DNA from: Vogesella alkaliphila
GTDB taxonomy: Bacteria; Pseudomonadota; Gammaproteobacteria; Burkholderiales; Chromobacteriaceae
DNA length: 64,000 nt
Direction of reading: 5' to 3'
Assembly (NCBI RefSeq): GCF_014652475.1
Contig: NZ_BMYW01000003.1
Coordinates: 29,113 to 93,112, forward strand
This document shows positions 44,233 through 52,513 of this stretch, piece after piece. Under the pieces are notes generated by a model. That model worked only from the letters and a program-made list of their open reading frames with translations, was not told the origin of the DNA and did no database searches. Numbering within the stretch: position 1 is the stretch's first letter; every line of letters starts with the position of its first letter. The translations under genes and the position numbers were made by a program.

Positions 44233-44424
44233 TCAGCGGATCTTGTTCCAGTTGGCGATCGCTTCCTTGCGGTTGTCGGCCTGCGAGCCGATCGCCGAGC
44301 AGGTGCCCTGGCCGGCGTAGCGCGAGCACTGCACCCAGAAACGGCGCGAGCCGGCTTTGACCACCTCGGCGGGGGCGCCGCACTTGTGGCAGGGCTTGGG
44401 GGTGACGGGCGTGGTCTCGCTCAT
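44233..44424 (-). CDS. small zinc-finger protein, Lar-like
   Basis: The 63-residue protein has the cysteine pattern CHKCG ... WVQCSRYAGQGTCSA followed by ADNRKEAIANWNKI, which is the Lar (restriction-alleviation) type zinc-ribbon with an 'EAIxxWN' tail. Such proteins are common in phages but also chromosomal. Function is not proven. An AGCGAGCC stretch precedes the ATG; a longer in-frame start at 44,556 is unlikely. Confidence 0.78.
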   Translation of the reverse strand: MSETTPVTPKPCHKCGAPAEVVKAGSRRFWVQCSRYAGQGTCSAIGSQADNRKEAIANWNKIR

Positions 44425-44531
44425 GTTCGGCTCGCTGGATAAAGGGAAAGGGACGGCGATGATACCGCAAAGCCTGCGGCCAACGTGGCCGGCTGTTAAG
44501 CTGCTTGCTTCACTGTAGACAGGGATGACGG

Positions 44532-44966
44532 ATGATGCATGGCGATACGGCTGCACGCATGACCCCGCAGGCCTTCCAGGCGCTGATCGACGAGGCGCTG
44601 CCGCTGTGCGCGCTGTTCGGCATCCGCTGCGAGCACATCGGCTACGGCCGGGCTAGGCTGCGCATGCGGTTCGACCCGGCGCAGACCCGCCCCGGCGGGA
44701 CCGTCGCCGGCCCGGCGCAGATGGCGATTGCCGACGCCACGCTGTACGCGGTGGTGCTGGGCATGATCGGCCCGGTGGAGCTGGCGGTGACCACCAGCCT
44801 CAACATCAATTTCCTGCGCAAGCCGCCGGCGGCGGACATCATCGCCGAAGGCCGCATCCTCAAGCTGGGGCAGCGGCTGGCGGTGGGCGAGGTGCTGCTG
44901 TACTCCGACGGCGTCGCCGAGCCGGTGGCCCACGTCAGCGGCACCTACTCCATTCCGCCGCGCTGA
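44532..44966 (+). CDS. PaaI-type hot-dog thioesterase
   Basis: The 144-residue protein has a hot-dog fold: GIRCEHIGYGRARLRMRF, PGGTVAGPAQMAIADATLYAVVLG and ELAVTTSLNINFLRKPPAADIIAEG. These are acyl-CoA thioesterases; the catalytic residue position in the long helix is filled by Asp (IADATLY). The substrate is unknown. Two ATGs are adjacent at the start (44,532 and 44,535). Confidence 0.88.
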   Translation: MMHGDTAARMTPQAFQALIDEALPLCALFGIRCEHIGYGRARLRMRFDPAQTRPGGTVAGPAQMAIADATLYAVVLGMIGPVELAVTTSLNINFLRKPPAADIIAEGRILKLGQRLAVGEVLLYSDGVAEPVAHVSGTYSIPPR

Positions 44967-44976
44967 GCGCAAAAAA

Positions 44977-44999
44977 ACCGCCCCTGGCGCAGGGGCGGT
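44977..44999 (-). terminator. terminator of the OmpA-type lipoprotein gene
   Basis: A 9-base stem (44,977-44,985 with 44,991-44,999) with a T-run on the minus strand, downstream of the gene ending at 45,018. Confidence 0.8.
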
Positions 45000-45017
45000 G
45001 GCGGCAGCGCTGAGGGC

Positions 45018-45668
45018 TTACTGCTTGACCGGGTCGATGGCGATCTCGACGCGACGGTTCTTGGCGCGGCCTTCGGCGGTGCCGTTGTCGGCCACCGGCT
45101 GGCTGGCGGCGTAACCGACGCTGCGGATGCGCGCGCTAGCGACGCCACGCTGCTGCAGCACGGAAGCCACCGCGGCGGCACGGCGCTCGGACAGGCTCTG
45201 GTTCAGCGCCTGGCTGCCGGTGCTGTCGGTGTGGCCGGCCACCACCATGGTGGTGTCGGAGTACTGTGCCAGCACGCCGGCCACGTCACCCAGCGTCTTC
45301 ACCGCGCCGCTGCCCAGCGTGGCGCTGCCGGTGGCGAAGGTGATGTTCTCCGGCATCACCAGCTTGATCTGGTCGCCGACGCGCTGCACCTGCACCTGGC
45401 TGTTGGCCAGTTTTTCGCGCAGCAGTTTTTCCTGGTAGTCCATGTAGGCGCCGACGCCGGCACCCAGTGCGCCGCAGGCCAGCGCCGAGTTGCGCGCGCC
45501 TTTGCCGCCGTGGGTCAGCGCGCCGACGATGCCGCAGGCCGCGGCGGCGCCGAGGCCGTAGGTGGCGGTCTTGCTCATTTCACTCTGGCCGGTCTGCGGA
45601 TTGACGGCACAACCGGTGACGGCGACGGCGAGGCTGGCGATGGCCAGCGATTTGATGGAAAGCTTCAC
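45018..45668 (-). CDS. OmpA-family lipoprotein (YiaD-like)
   Basis: The 216-residue protein has a lipobox (AVAVTGC, about Cys20), a glycine-zipper segment (about 35-75), a short helix and a C-terminal OmpA/Pal peptidoglycan-binding domain (about 105-213; ITFATGSATL, VVAGHTDSTGS, NQSLSERRAAAV, NRRVEIAI). It probably anchors the outer membrane to the wall. The start is a GTG with AAGGAA upstream. G+C and codons resemble the neighbours. Confidence 0.92.
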   Translation of the reverse strand: MKLSIKSLAIASLAVAVTGCAVNPQTGQSEMSKTATYGLGAAAACGIVGALTHGGKGARNSALACGALGAGVGAYMDYQEKLLREKLANSQVQVQRVGDQIKLVMPENITFATGSATLGSGAVKTLGDVAGVLAQYSDTTMVVAGHTDSTGSQALNQSLSERRAAAVASVLQQRGVASARIRSVGYAASQPVADNGTAEGRAKNRRVEIAIDPVKQ

Positions 45669-45868
45669 GGTAGTTCCTTTGCAAGCAAGGGTTTCAACAG
45701 GTAGGCGCCCGATGCGTGCCGGGCGCTGTTTATGATCCGGGTTGGCGGGAGGGCCGGCATGTGGCCCTGCGGCCAACCTTGGTTTTAGCACGTCGGGCTG
45801 ACAATTGCCGTGACGTGACTCGTGTGCATACGGGCGTTTTACCACGCTCGCCGGGCGGTCGCAGCAAA

Positions 45869-45901
45869 AAATGCGGCGCGCCGGAGTGGCGCGCCGCATT
45901 T
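45869..45901 (-). terminator. terminator of the FAD oxidoreductase gene
   Basis: A 14-base perfect stem (45,869-45,882 with 45,888-45,901) with a T-run on the minus strand, just after the gene end at 45,925. Confidence 0.88.
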
Positions 45902-45924
45902 CGACCGTCATGGCGGGCAGGATT

Positions 45925-47541
45925 TCAGTGCAGGCCGAGCATGCTTTTCGCCACCGCCTCGGCAATCTTGATGCCGTCGACGCCGGCCGATAGGATGCCG
46001 CCGGCGTAGCCGGCGCCTTCGCCGGCCGGATACAGGCCGCGCACGTTCAGGCTCTGCAGGTCGTCGCCGCGGGTGATGCGCAGCGGCGAGCTGGTGCGCG
46101 TCTCCAGGCCGGTCAGTACCGCGTCGTGCATCGCGTAGCCGCGGATCTGGCGGTCGAAGGCCGGCAGCGCCTCGCGCATCGCCTCCACCGCGTACGGCGG
46201 CAGGATGCTGGCGAGATCGCTCATCTTCACGCCCGGCTTGTACGACGGCTCGACCTCACCCAGCTGCGTGGACGGCTTGCCGGCGAGGAAGTCGCCGACC
46301 AGCTGCGCCGGCGCCTCGTAGTTCTCGCCGCCGAGCTTGAACGCCAGCTCTTCCAGCTGCCGCTGCAGCGCGATGCCGGCCAGCGGGCCGTCGCCCGGGT
46401 AGTCTTCCGGCGTGATGCTGACCACCAGCGCCGAGTTGGCGTTGCGCTCGTTGCGCGAGTACTGGCTCATGCCGTTGGTGACCAGCCGCCCCGGCTCGGA
46501 GGCGGCGGCGACCACGGTGCCGCCCGGGCACATGCAGAAGCTGTACACCGCGCGGCCGTTCTTGGCGTGGTGCACCAGCTTGTAGTCGGCGGCGCCGAGG
46601 ATAGGGTGGCCGGCGTGCTTGCCGTGGCGCGCCTTGTCGATCAGCGACTGCGGGTGCTCGATGCGGCAGCCGATGGAGAACGGCTTGGCCTCCATGTACA
46701 CGCCGCGCGCGTGCAGCATCTCGAAGGTGTCGCGCGCGCTGTGACCCAGTGCCAGCACCACGTGGTCGGACAGCAGCTGTTCGCCGTTTTCCAGCACCAC
46801 GCCGCACAGCTGGCGCGTATCGCCGTCACCCTCCAGCAGCAGGTCGGTGACCTTGTGCTCGAAGCGGATCTCGCCACCCAGCTCGATGATGGTGGCGCGC
46901 ATCTTCTCCACCATGGTCACCAGCTTGAAGGTGCCGATGTGCGGCTTGGCGACGTAGACGATCTCCTCCGGCGCGCCGGCCTTGACGAACTCGTCGATCA
47001 CCTTGCGGCCGAGGTAGCGCGGGTCCTTGATCTGGCTGTACAGCTTGCCGTCGGAGAAGGTGCCGGCGCCGCCTTCGCCGTACTGCACGTTGGATTCCGG
47101 GTTCAGCACGTTCTTGCGCCACAGGCCCCAGGTGTCCTTGGTGCGCTGGCGCACTTCCTTGCCGCGTTCCAGCACGATGGGCTTGAAGCCCATCTGCGCC
47201 AGGATCAGCGCGGCGAAGATGCCGCAGGGGCCGAAGCCGACCACCAGCGGCCGGCACGGCAGCGTCGCCGGTGCCTGGCCGACGTGGTAGTAGTTCATGT
47301 CCGGCGTGGCGCCGACGTGCGGGTCGCCCTTGAACTTCTTCAGCAGCGCGTCCTCGCCGGCGATGTCGAGGTCGACGATGTAGATCAGCTGCTGCGAGGA
47401 GCGGCGCGCGTCGTAGCTGCGCTTGAAAACGGTGAGCGCGCGGATGGCGCTGTCGGGCACGGCCAGGCGGGCACAGACGGCCTCGCGCAGCGCGGAGTCA
47501 TGGTGGTCAAGCGGCAGCTTGATTTCGGCGAGTCGCAACAT
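45925..47541 (-). CDS. large FAD-dependent oxidoreductase (COG2509 type)
   Basis: The 538-residue protein has an N-terminal about 90-residue domain, then an FAD-binding fold with VVGFGPCGIFAALILAQMGFKPIVLERG and a C-terminal GLYPAGEGAGYAGGILSAGVDGIKIAEA segment that closes the FAD site. The family is uncharacterised. It is the last intact host gene before the mobile element, transcribed away from it; the host ygjP 3' fragment begins 134 bases upstream. Confidence 0.9.
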   Translation of the reverse strand: MLRLAEIKLPLDHHDSALREAVCARLAVPDSAIRALTVFKRSYDARRSSQQLIYIVDLDIAGEDALLKKFKGDPHVGATPDMNYYHVGQAPATLPCRPLVVGFGPCGIFAALILAQMGFKPIVLERGKEVRQRTKDTWGLWRKNVLNPESNVQYGEGGAGTFSDGKLYSQIKDPRYLGRKVIDEFVKAGAPEEIVYVAKPHIGTFKLVTMVEKMRATIIELGGEIRFEHKVTDLLLEGDGDTRQLCGVVLENGEQLLSDHVVLALGHSARDTFEMLHARGVYMEAKPFSIGCRIEHPQSLIDKARHGKHAGHPILGAADYKLVHHAKNGRAVYSFCMCPGGTVVAAASEPGRLVTNGMSQYSRNERNANSALVVSITPEDYPGDGPLAGIALQRQLEELAFKLGGENYEAPAQLVGDFLAGKPSTQLGEVEPSYKPGVKMSDLASILPPYAVEAMREALPAFDRQIRGYAMHDAVLTGLETRTSSPLRITRGDDLQSLNVRGLYPAGEGAGYAGGILSAGVDGIKIAEAVAKSMLGLH

Positions 47542-47638
47542 AATCGGGCTTTCGTGGGCGGCGGGTAGTGCCGCAAATCGTTGTCAAATCAACAGGGTGC
47601 GTATTGTAGGCGAGCGGATGGGCGATGTCAGCAGGACC

Positions 47639-47670
47639 AGGGTTGGCCGCAAGGCGTTGCGGCCAACCCT
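47639..47670. repeat. inverted motif pair after host ygjP
   Basis: A perfect 14-base stem (47,639-47,652 with 47,657-47,670) made from two opposed GGTTGGCCGC motifs, placed just past the ygjP stop. There is no T-run, so terminator activity is uncertain. It is the last motif copy before the element. The rest of the stretch 47,542-48,079 holds the ygjP remnant and the left end of the element. Confidence 0.75.
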
Positions 47671-47675
47671 GCGCC

Positions 47676-47803
47676 TCAGCGTTCCAGCTCGCGCGCGGTC
47701 AGCCACAGCCGGGTGTCGAACTCCAGCTGGTGGTAGTCCGGCAGCATGTGGCAGCACAGCTGGTAGAACGCCTTGTCGTGGTTCTTTTCCTTCAGGTGCG
47801 CCA
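47676..47803 (-). pseudogene. ygjP: host ygjP, 3' fragment (left of the element)
   Basis: The frame encodes AHLKEKNHDKAFYQLCCHM and continues to WLTARELER and a stop. This is the C-terminal third of a YgjP-type zinc protease (DUF45), highly similar to the complete copy at 62,271-62,762 and to E. coli YgjP. It begins within the zinc motif and has no start of its own; the preceding bases belong to the mobile element. The matching N-terminal part lies 15 kb away at 62,886-63,256. Confidence 0.93.
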
Positions 47804-47812
47804 TTTGACATG

Positions 47813-47833
47813 CAAGTTCCAAAGAAATGGACA
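47813..47833 (+). repeat. left inner end repeat
   Basis: CAAGTT-N6-AAATGGACA, matching 16 of 21 positions with the reverse complement of the right end at 62,828-62,848. It starts about ten bases inside the junction. Coordinates of the exact border are uncertain by a few bases. Confidence 0.65.
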
Positions 47834-47868
47834 GGGGAAAAGTCAATAAAATCAATGAGTCCGAAAAC

Positions 47869-47928
47869 TGATGGCAGTCCATCAAATTTCTTAAAAATGG
47901 ACTACTAGGCCACTGGTAGTCCATTTTT
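47869..47928. repeat. AGTCCA/TGGACT cluster with 13-base hairpin
   Basis: A perfect inverted repeat (AAAAATGGACTAC at 47,893-47,905 with its complement at 47,916-47,928) and an adjacent GATGG-CAGT-CCATC palindrome repeat the TGGACT core of the end sequence. They may be recombinase or accessory-protein sites, or a terminator for DNA entering from the left; binding is not shown. Confidence 0.6.
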
Positions 47929-48079
47929 CCGTTGGGTGATTACATTTGGCAGATAACAGTCTTGAGGAATCTATGTTTGGAAGCCAAGCCACAATGTGTG
48001 AAATTTGGATCACATGGTGTTAGCATCTTTACCAGTGCTATGAATGACCAACTCTAGAGAGAGCGACAGACAATAACAA

Positions 48080-48796
48080 ATGTCTATAACTTCAAAATCA
48101 ACAAAGCTACTTTGGGCCGCTGCGGCCGGGAGATGTTCGTTTCCAGAATGTTGGGAAAGGCTTTGCACTCATGATACGGGGGGAGCAGCTCCCTATACTA
48201 TTGGCGAAATGGCGCATATTTGTGGCGACCGTCCGGGCTCAAACCGTCATGATCCATCTCAATCAGATTTAGCCCGCGATGATTACTTAAACTTGATTCT
48301 CCTTTGCCCGACACATCACCGCCTTATTGACCGTCGGGAGAATGAGTCGGCTTATACCGTCGAGATGCTTCATGCAATGAAAGCCGCTCATGAAGCAAAG
48401 GTTTTGGAGAGATTAGATATTGATGCTAATCCTAGCAAGGTTAATATTGCGCGCCAGGTGCTTGTCCTGTTGATGGAGAACCGGGAGTCGTGGGTTCAAT
48501 ACGGCCCAGGTTCTGCGATTGCGCGACGGGAGCCGCACAATGAAGAAGTTCATGCAGTGTGGATTTCGGAGCGGTTGTCGGTCATAGTTCCGAATAACCG
48601 TAAGATTTCCGATATTCTAAAAATAAATAGACTAATCTTTAGTCCGGTAGAACAGGAGGCAATCTCGTCTTTCCTCATTCATACACGTAGCTATGAGCGC
48701 TGGGTGCAGGATGATATTTCATATAGTGCAGTAGTAAGATTTCCAACAGAGTTTGAAGCAATGATAAAAGGGGCTGCAGATGCCGGCGCACAGTGA
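48080..48796 (+). CDS. HNH-type nuclease, first gene of a three-gene cargo operon
   Basis: The 238-residue protein has an N-terminal HNH domain: zinc cysteines Cys19 and Cys24, EMAHICG (His46), NLILLCPTHHRLID (Asn71, Cys76, His79/His80). The rest (about 100-238) is a low-similarity domain with no motif I recognise and could be the sensing part. G+C is low. Its end overlaps the next gene by 17 bases, which implies translational coupling. HNH proteins of this type often act as DNA-cutting effectors in defence systems; that role is inferred. Confidence 0.8.
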   Translation: MSITSKSTKLLWAAAAGRCSFPECWERLCTHDTGGAAPYTIGEMAHICGDRPGSNRHDPSQSDLARDDYLNLILLCPTHHRLIDRRENESAYTVEMLHAMKAAHEAKVLERLDIDANPSKVNIARQVLVLLMENRESWVQYGPGSAIARREPHNEEVHAVWISERLSVIVPNNRKISDILKINRLIFSPVEQEAISSFLIHTRSYERWVQDDISYSAVVRFPTEFEAMIKGAADAGAQ

Positions 48797-49190
48797 GTTA
48801 TTTCCTTGGCCGAGTTATTACGGACACTTTAATTTTTTTGAAGACCGTATGATGTCACATGACGACGTGAAATCTTTGGAAAGAATGGGCAATGGCCTAT
48901 ATGCCCTCCAAAGACAAAACGGGGAGACGCTCAGGATATTCATCTGTGAGTGTTACGCCTTTGGCGTCGCGGAATATTTGGAAGCTGTTGAAAATTTTGG
49001 TGCTTTAGACGCAGTTATTATAAATTCGGCCTGGTGTGGATATGGGCCCGAGACAAAGCGTTATTGCCGTGACAAAAGAGTTGGTCTGTTTTTTATTCGT
49101 GATTTTATGGCTGCACTCAATCGAAATGATTTTTGGAACTATTTAAATGAGGGCGAGCGAGAGCAGTTCGGAATGAGGGGATGGATATAA
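48780..49190 (+). CDS. 136-residue protein of unknown function, middle of cargo operon
   Basis: The frame is preceded by AAGGGGC and overlaps both neighbours. The centre, IFICECYAFGVAEYLEAV followed by DAVIINSAWCGYGPETKRY and RVGLFFIRDF, resembles by eye the second half of restriction-endonuclease-like folds (a strand ending in 'vi.nS.w...t..y....-v.lf'), but the usual catalytic D...E-x-K is not evident. I do not recognise the family. Its tight placement between an HNH and an NTase gene argues that the three work together. Confidence 0.65.
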   Translation: MPAHSELFPWPSYYGHFNFFEDRMMSHDDVKSLERMGNGLYALQRQNGETLRIFICECYAFGVAEYLEAVENFGALDAVIINSAWCGYGPETKRYCRDKRVGLFFIRDFMAALNRNDFWNYLNEGEREQFGMRGWI

Positions 49191-49492
49191 TGGCACACGT
49201 CGTTGTCTACGGTTTTGGTTCGTTCTTTTTAAACAAAGCCGTAAGCAATGATGTTGACTTACTTCTTGTACACGAGGACATCAGTCCAGACTCCTGCGCC
49301 CTAGCGATCCTCTGTAAGAAATATCTTACACAAAGGGTAGATAAAGCTCATATCACCATCCTCTCAAAGACCGAAGAACTAGATTTGGGCTTTGTCGCGA
49401 AAGCACAAGCACACCGTATCAGTATCATTGAACATGAACACCTCGAAGATGGTATTAATGAGATAACCCAGCGCCTAAACATGCCATTATAA
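49190..49492 (+). CDS. minimal nucleotidyltransferase (MNT-like), last gene of cargo operon
   Basis: The 100-residue protein has GFGSF (Gly10-Ser11) and NDVDLLLV (Asp21, Asp23), the GS-x(n)-DxD core of DNA-polymerase-beta-type minimal nucleotidyltransferases. Such proteins transfer AMP in HEPN/MNT toxin-antitoxin pairs or act as defence regulators. Here no HEPN partner with RxxxxH is visible. The ATG at 49,190 overlaps the previous stop (TAATG) and has GAGGGG upstream; 49,181 is an alternative. Confidence 0.75.
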   Translation: MAHVVVYGFGSFFLNKAVSNDVDLLLVHEDISPDSCALAILCKKYLTQRVDKAHITILSKTEELDLGFVAKAQAHRISIIEHEHLEDGINEITQRLNMPL

Positions 49493-49566
49493 ATGCTGGG
49501 TATTGCAATACCACGATATGCAAAAGAGGGCCGACCAGTTTTAATGGGCAGCCCTTGTGTTTAGAA

Positions 49567-52029
49567 TCAGACCTCATGTCCGCTGAGGTGGGGGTTGCCG
49601 AACAAATGCAGAGCTGCCCAAGCACTTTCTAATGGGAATAGGTCTTTGATTCGGTGGTTGGCGTGAAGGGTCGCATCGACAATATTCTCGCCAGATCTAA
49701 TTTTTTCCAGAAATACTTCGATCCAAGGTCCAGGAATTACAACGTTGAGGCTCCAAGCCGGTGCAATCACCGCTTCATAACCAGACATCAACAGGGTCTT
49801 GGCCAGAGTTTGAAAACTCCTCGCATAGAGGTCAGTATTTACATGGCCACCGTGGCAAACAAAAAGGATGGCAACTTTTCCACTGCCAAGTATATCTGTT
49901 GAGGTATATTTTTTATTGTTGCTGGGATACAAACCTGTAAATCCTCCGCTTTCTGCTCTTCCTCCATGACAAATAAACACCTTGATGTCTGTCTGGTGTT
50001 CGAACGTTGGGAGTAAACCATCTGCGTACGTGACATCACAATCGTCCAAATGATCCATCAGTCGGCTATGGGCTAAATGGATGGCGTTGTCATTCTCCGT
50101 AAGAGGGGCCCAGACAGAAATTTTTGAAGCATCAATCTTAGATGGGGTGCAGTTCAGTAAGTGATCAAGGGATAGTGGGTTGCATAGGGCTTGGGAAGGG
50201 CTGTCATCTGTGAGTTCGACTAACAAATTATGTGGAAAACAAGCCATGTCGATATCGCAAAGAACAAGAGTTTTCTTATCGCTATTTGGCAGGCTTAACT
50301 TGGGAAGTTGTTTTCGTATTTTTTCGCTTTCATCTCGCCAGATGTCTTCCCGTGTCATAAAAGGCCCTTGATTGGGTGGGCTATCGTTGAAAGCGAGGTT
50401 GGGTAGGTCGTTCTTCAGCCATGCATTGATTTGTGTTTTGCTGCAACCTGGAATATAGCCGTTGGAGATGAAGTGACCGTTATCGTAAAGCAGGTAATAG
50501 ACACGATCTCCTTCGAAACCCAACCAGAGGTAGCGGATGGTTGGATGCTGGGCAAGCAGCTGTTCTACCTTTCCTATGTATTGCGAGCTCTTGCCCTTTG
50601 CGAGACTAAGGCTTGTATCATCGTGTCGAAGTAGGGTATGGCGAGGAAGCTTTTCGCTCAGCTCAAATGCTAAACCACCGTCCGATTTTACTTGGTGGCT
50701 TAAAAGTATCCCTTCGATATCACCATTGTTTAATGAGGTTTCCAATAGTCGAGATGCTGTAGCCTGAAGCAAGTTGACTTCAAAGATATGGTCGGCTTTA
50801 TTACGGGTTTGGTGAAGCTTATCTAGCAAGTCGATGACATATTTCTTAGCATTAGGGCGCATTGGCAAAATTCTATCCCTAAGGGATTCTGCTTGTTCAA
50901 TAGGCAGGATATTGTCAATATGCTTCTCCAGTTCTACCAAGGTAGTCTGGTTTGAAAACCGATCAGGGAAAAATGCTTTTAGGTTGCAAATGAGCGCTAG
51001 CCAAGGTACTGCCGAAGCTTCTCTGTATGCCTTAATCTTCTCTAAATGTTCTGTGGCGTACACATTTGCTGCTTTTAGTGCATTGAGAGGATTGCTGATT
51101 AATAGTAGATTAAAATAAGCCATGGCCGTCTTTTGTCGATCATAGTCATTCAAATCTTCAAGAGAATTGATTTTGTCATAAATGTGCACTGCCAAATCGA
51201 TAAAACCGAAGTCTCGATAAAAAGAGAATGCAGCGGACAGCAGTCTGTAGTAGAAATATGTAGGAATGGAAGTCTTTGCCTTTAGGCTTGATACCAAAAG
51301 GCAAGCATGAAGTGCTGCATCAATGGGGTTTTTCTGCATAGTCGCTAGAGAGAAGCGGCAATAATGGCCATACTCCTGACAACCATCGGTATGTGCACAT
51401 ACCATAGCTTCTTCTGCATTATCCCGCGCGAGTTGATGATATCCGTCAAGAGATAACCGTTCTAAGAAGGCTCCAAACTGACAGTAAGTTTCGTAAATAA
51501 ATATTGTCTCTCGATTTAAAGAGCGAGAGATGCCTAAGGCAGCAGCTATGGCCGAAATATCACCTCGCAAATTTTTCTCGTCCAATGGGACAAGGGCAGC
51601 GTCATTCAAGAATTCTTTAATCCAAGGGCGAACATCTTTAGCGGACCAAGGCTTTATGTCGGGTAATTGAAATGAGAGAATGCGCATTTCATGCTTGGGT
51701 TGAAGCGCTAAGCAATGCTTGTACAGGTTAAGAAAGTCGTCTTGGCCAAGCGTTGAATCTTGTTCTGTAGCAGGTGTGTCCAATATTAATCTGTGAACAA
51801 GCTTGAAATTCTCTTCAAAAATGGAAATGAGAAAAGGTAGACATCGAGTGCCCTGCTCATGCAATATTTGTGATAGCTGCGCGTGGGCGGACCGGAAAGT
51901 TTCAATCTCCATAGCATTTAGTTGTGCTATGGTAGACGTCAGTAGCGTGAGTAGCTCCTCTTCCTGATTAATTCCTGTTTCGAAATGGGTATCAAATAAA
52001 TTTTTGAGATCTAACAGTGATATTCTCAT
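49567..52029 (-). CDS. CHAT-domain caspase-like protease with helical N-terminus
   Basis: The 820-residue protein has a long alpha-helical N-terminal part (about 1-480, TPR-like in character), a linker region and a C-terminal CHAT domain (about 590-820). The catalytic pair is His688 in FICHGG and Cys725 in LFVCHGG, as in other CHAT proteases. CHAT proteins are proteases activated by sensors in several antiphage systems. No gasdermin, TIR or Cas partner is adjacent, so it may act alone or with the recombinase operon's host. The ATG at 52,029 is preferred; a GTG at 52,041 is possible. Confidence 0.82.
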   Translation of the reverse strand: MRISLLDLKNLFDTHFETGINQEEELLTLLTSTIAQLNAMEIETFRSAHAQLSQILHEQGTRCLPFLISIFEENFKLVHRLILDTPATEQDSTLGQDDFLNLYKHCLALQPKHEMRILSFQLPDIKPWSAKDVRPWIKEFLNDAALVPLDEKNLRGDISAIAAALGISRSLNRETIFIYETYCQFGAFLERLSLDGYHQLARDNAEEAMVCAHTDGCQEYGHYCRFSLATMQKNPIDAALHACLLVSSLKAKTSIPTYFYYRLLSAAFSFYRDFGFIDLAVHIYDKINSLEDLNDYDRQKTAMAYFNLLLISNPLNALKAANVYATEHLEKIKAYREASAVPWLALICNLKAFFPDRFSNQTTLVELEKHIDNILPIEQAESLRDRILPMRPNAKKYVIDLLDKLHQTRNKADHIFEVNLLQATASRLLETSLNNGDIEGILLSHQVKSDGGLAFELSEKLPRHTLLRHDDTSLSLAKGKSSQYIGKVEQLLAQHPTIRYLWLGFEGDRVYYLLYDNGHFISNGYIPGCSKTQINAWLKNDLPNLAFNDSPPNQGPFMTREDIWRDESEKIRKQLPKLSLPNSDKKTLVLCDIDMACFPHNLLVELTDDSPSQALCNPLSLDHLLNCTPSKIDASKISVWAPLTENDNAIHLAHSRLMDHLDDCDVTYADGLLPTFEHQTDIKVFICHGGRAESGGFTGLYPSNNKKYTSTDILGSGKVAILFVCHGGHVNTDLYARSFQTLAKTLLMSGYEAVIAPAWSLNVVIPGPWIEVFLEKIRSGENIVDATLHANHRIKDLFPLESAWAALHLFGNPHLSGHEV

Positions 52030-52117
52030 ATAGAAATCCACATTTTTGCGTGTCTAGAAGTTTTTATCATTCCATCACCAACCCATCAGCGATGCTGTCA
52101 AATTTAACCTGCGATGG

Positions 52118-52501
52118 TTATAACTTAGGGCGAAGTGGAATAACATTGGAGCCTGTAAATTGAGCTAATTGCTTCTTTACCTCATATAGCTCGTATAGCA
52201 ATGAAACTTCCCGCGCGAGGGCAGCCTCCAGTTCGACTCTATACTGGTTTGCAGAAAGTTTGGCTTTGTCCAATTTTTCTTTATGAAGGCAGGTGCCTTT
52301 AGATTGTTCTTCTGCTGCAGAATCAATTGCCCGAATCAAGTCAGAAAAAATTGAACGAGACTTCTTTATGCTGCCTTTCCCTCGTCCAGCCTCTAAGGAA
52401 ACAGCATCTTTCGTAATCTTGGTGCCTTTGGGTACATTGATGGGGCGGCCTAGTTTAAGTCGATCCAAGGCCTCAAAGTAATCAGCTAATGGTTGAGTCA
52501 T
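52118..52501 (-). CDS. TnpC/GmtX-like small protein of the recombinase operon
   Basis: The 127-residue protein has an N-terminal part with a helix-turn-helix-like pattern (KLGRPINVPKGTKITKDAVS, then GRGKGSIKKSRSIF) and a C-terminal coiled-coil helix (about 75-112). It lies 12 bases after the third recombinase, as TnpC follows TnpB in Tn554. It is likely a DNA-binding accessory for integration. The size is close to that of Tn554 TnpC (125 residues). Confidence 0.75.
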   Translation of the reverse strand: MTQPLADYFEALDRLKLGRPINVPKGTKITKDAVSLEAGRGKGSIKKSRSIFSDLIRAIDSAAEEQSKGTCLHKEKLDKAKLSANQYRVELEAALAREVSLLYELYEVKKQLAQFTGSNVIPLRPKL

Positions 52502-52513
52502 TCGTAATATACC

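Noticed and set aside
47676-47924. Start of the left ygjP fragment as a complete short gene (MDYQWPSSP...)
   Set aside because: The first half of that frame is element sequence; only the C-terminal part belongs to YgjP.
48780-49492. HEPN/MNT toxin-antitoxin pair
   Set aside because: The 136-residue protein lacks the RxxxxH motif of HEPN toxins, although the NTase part fits.
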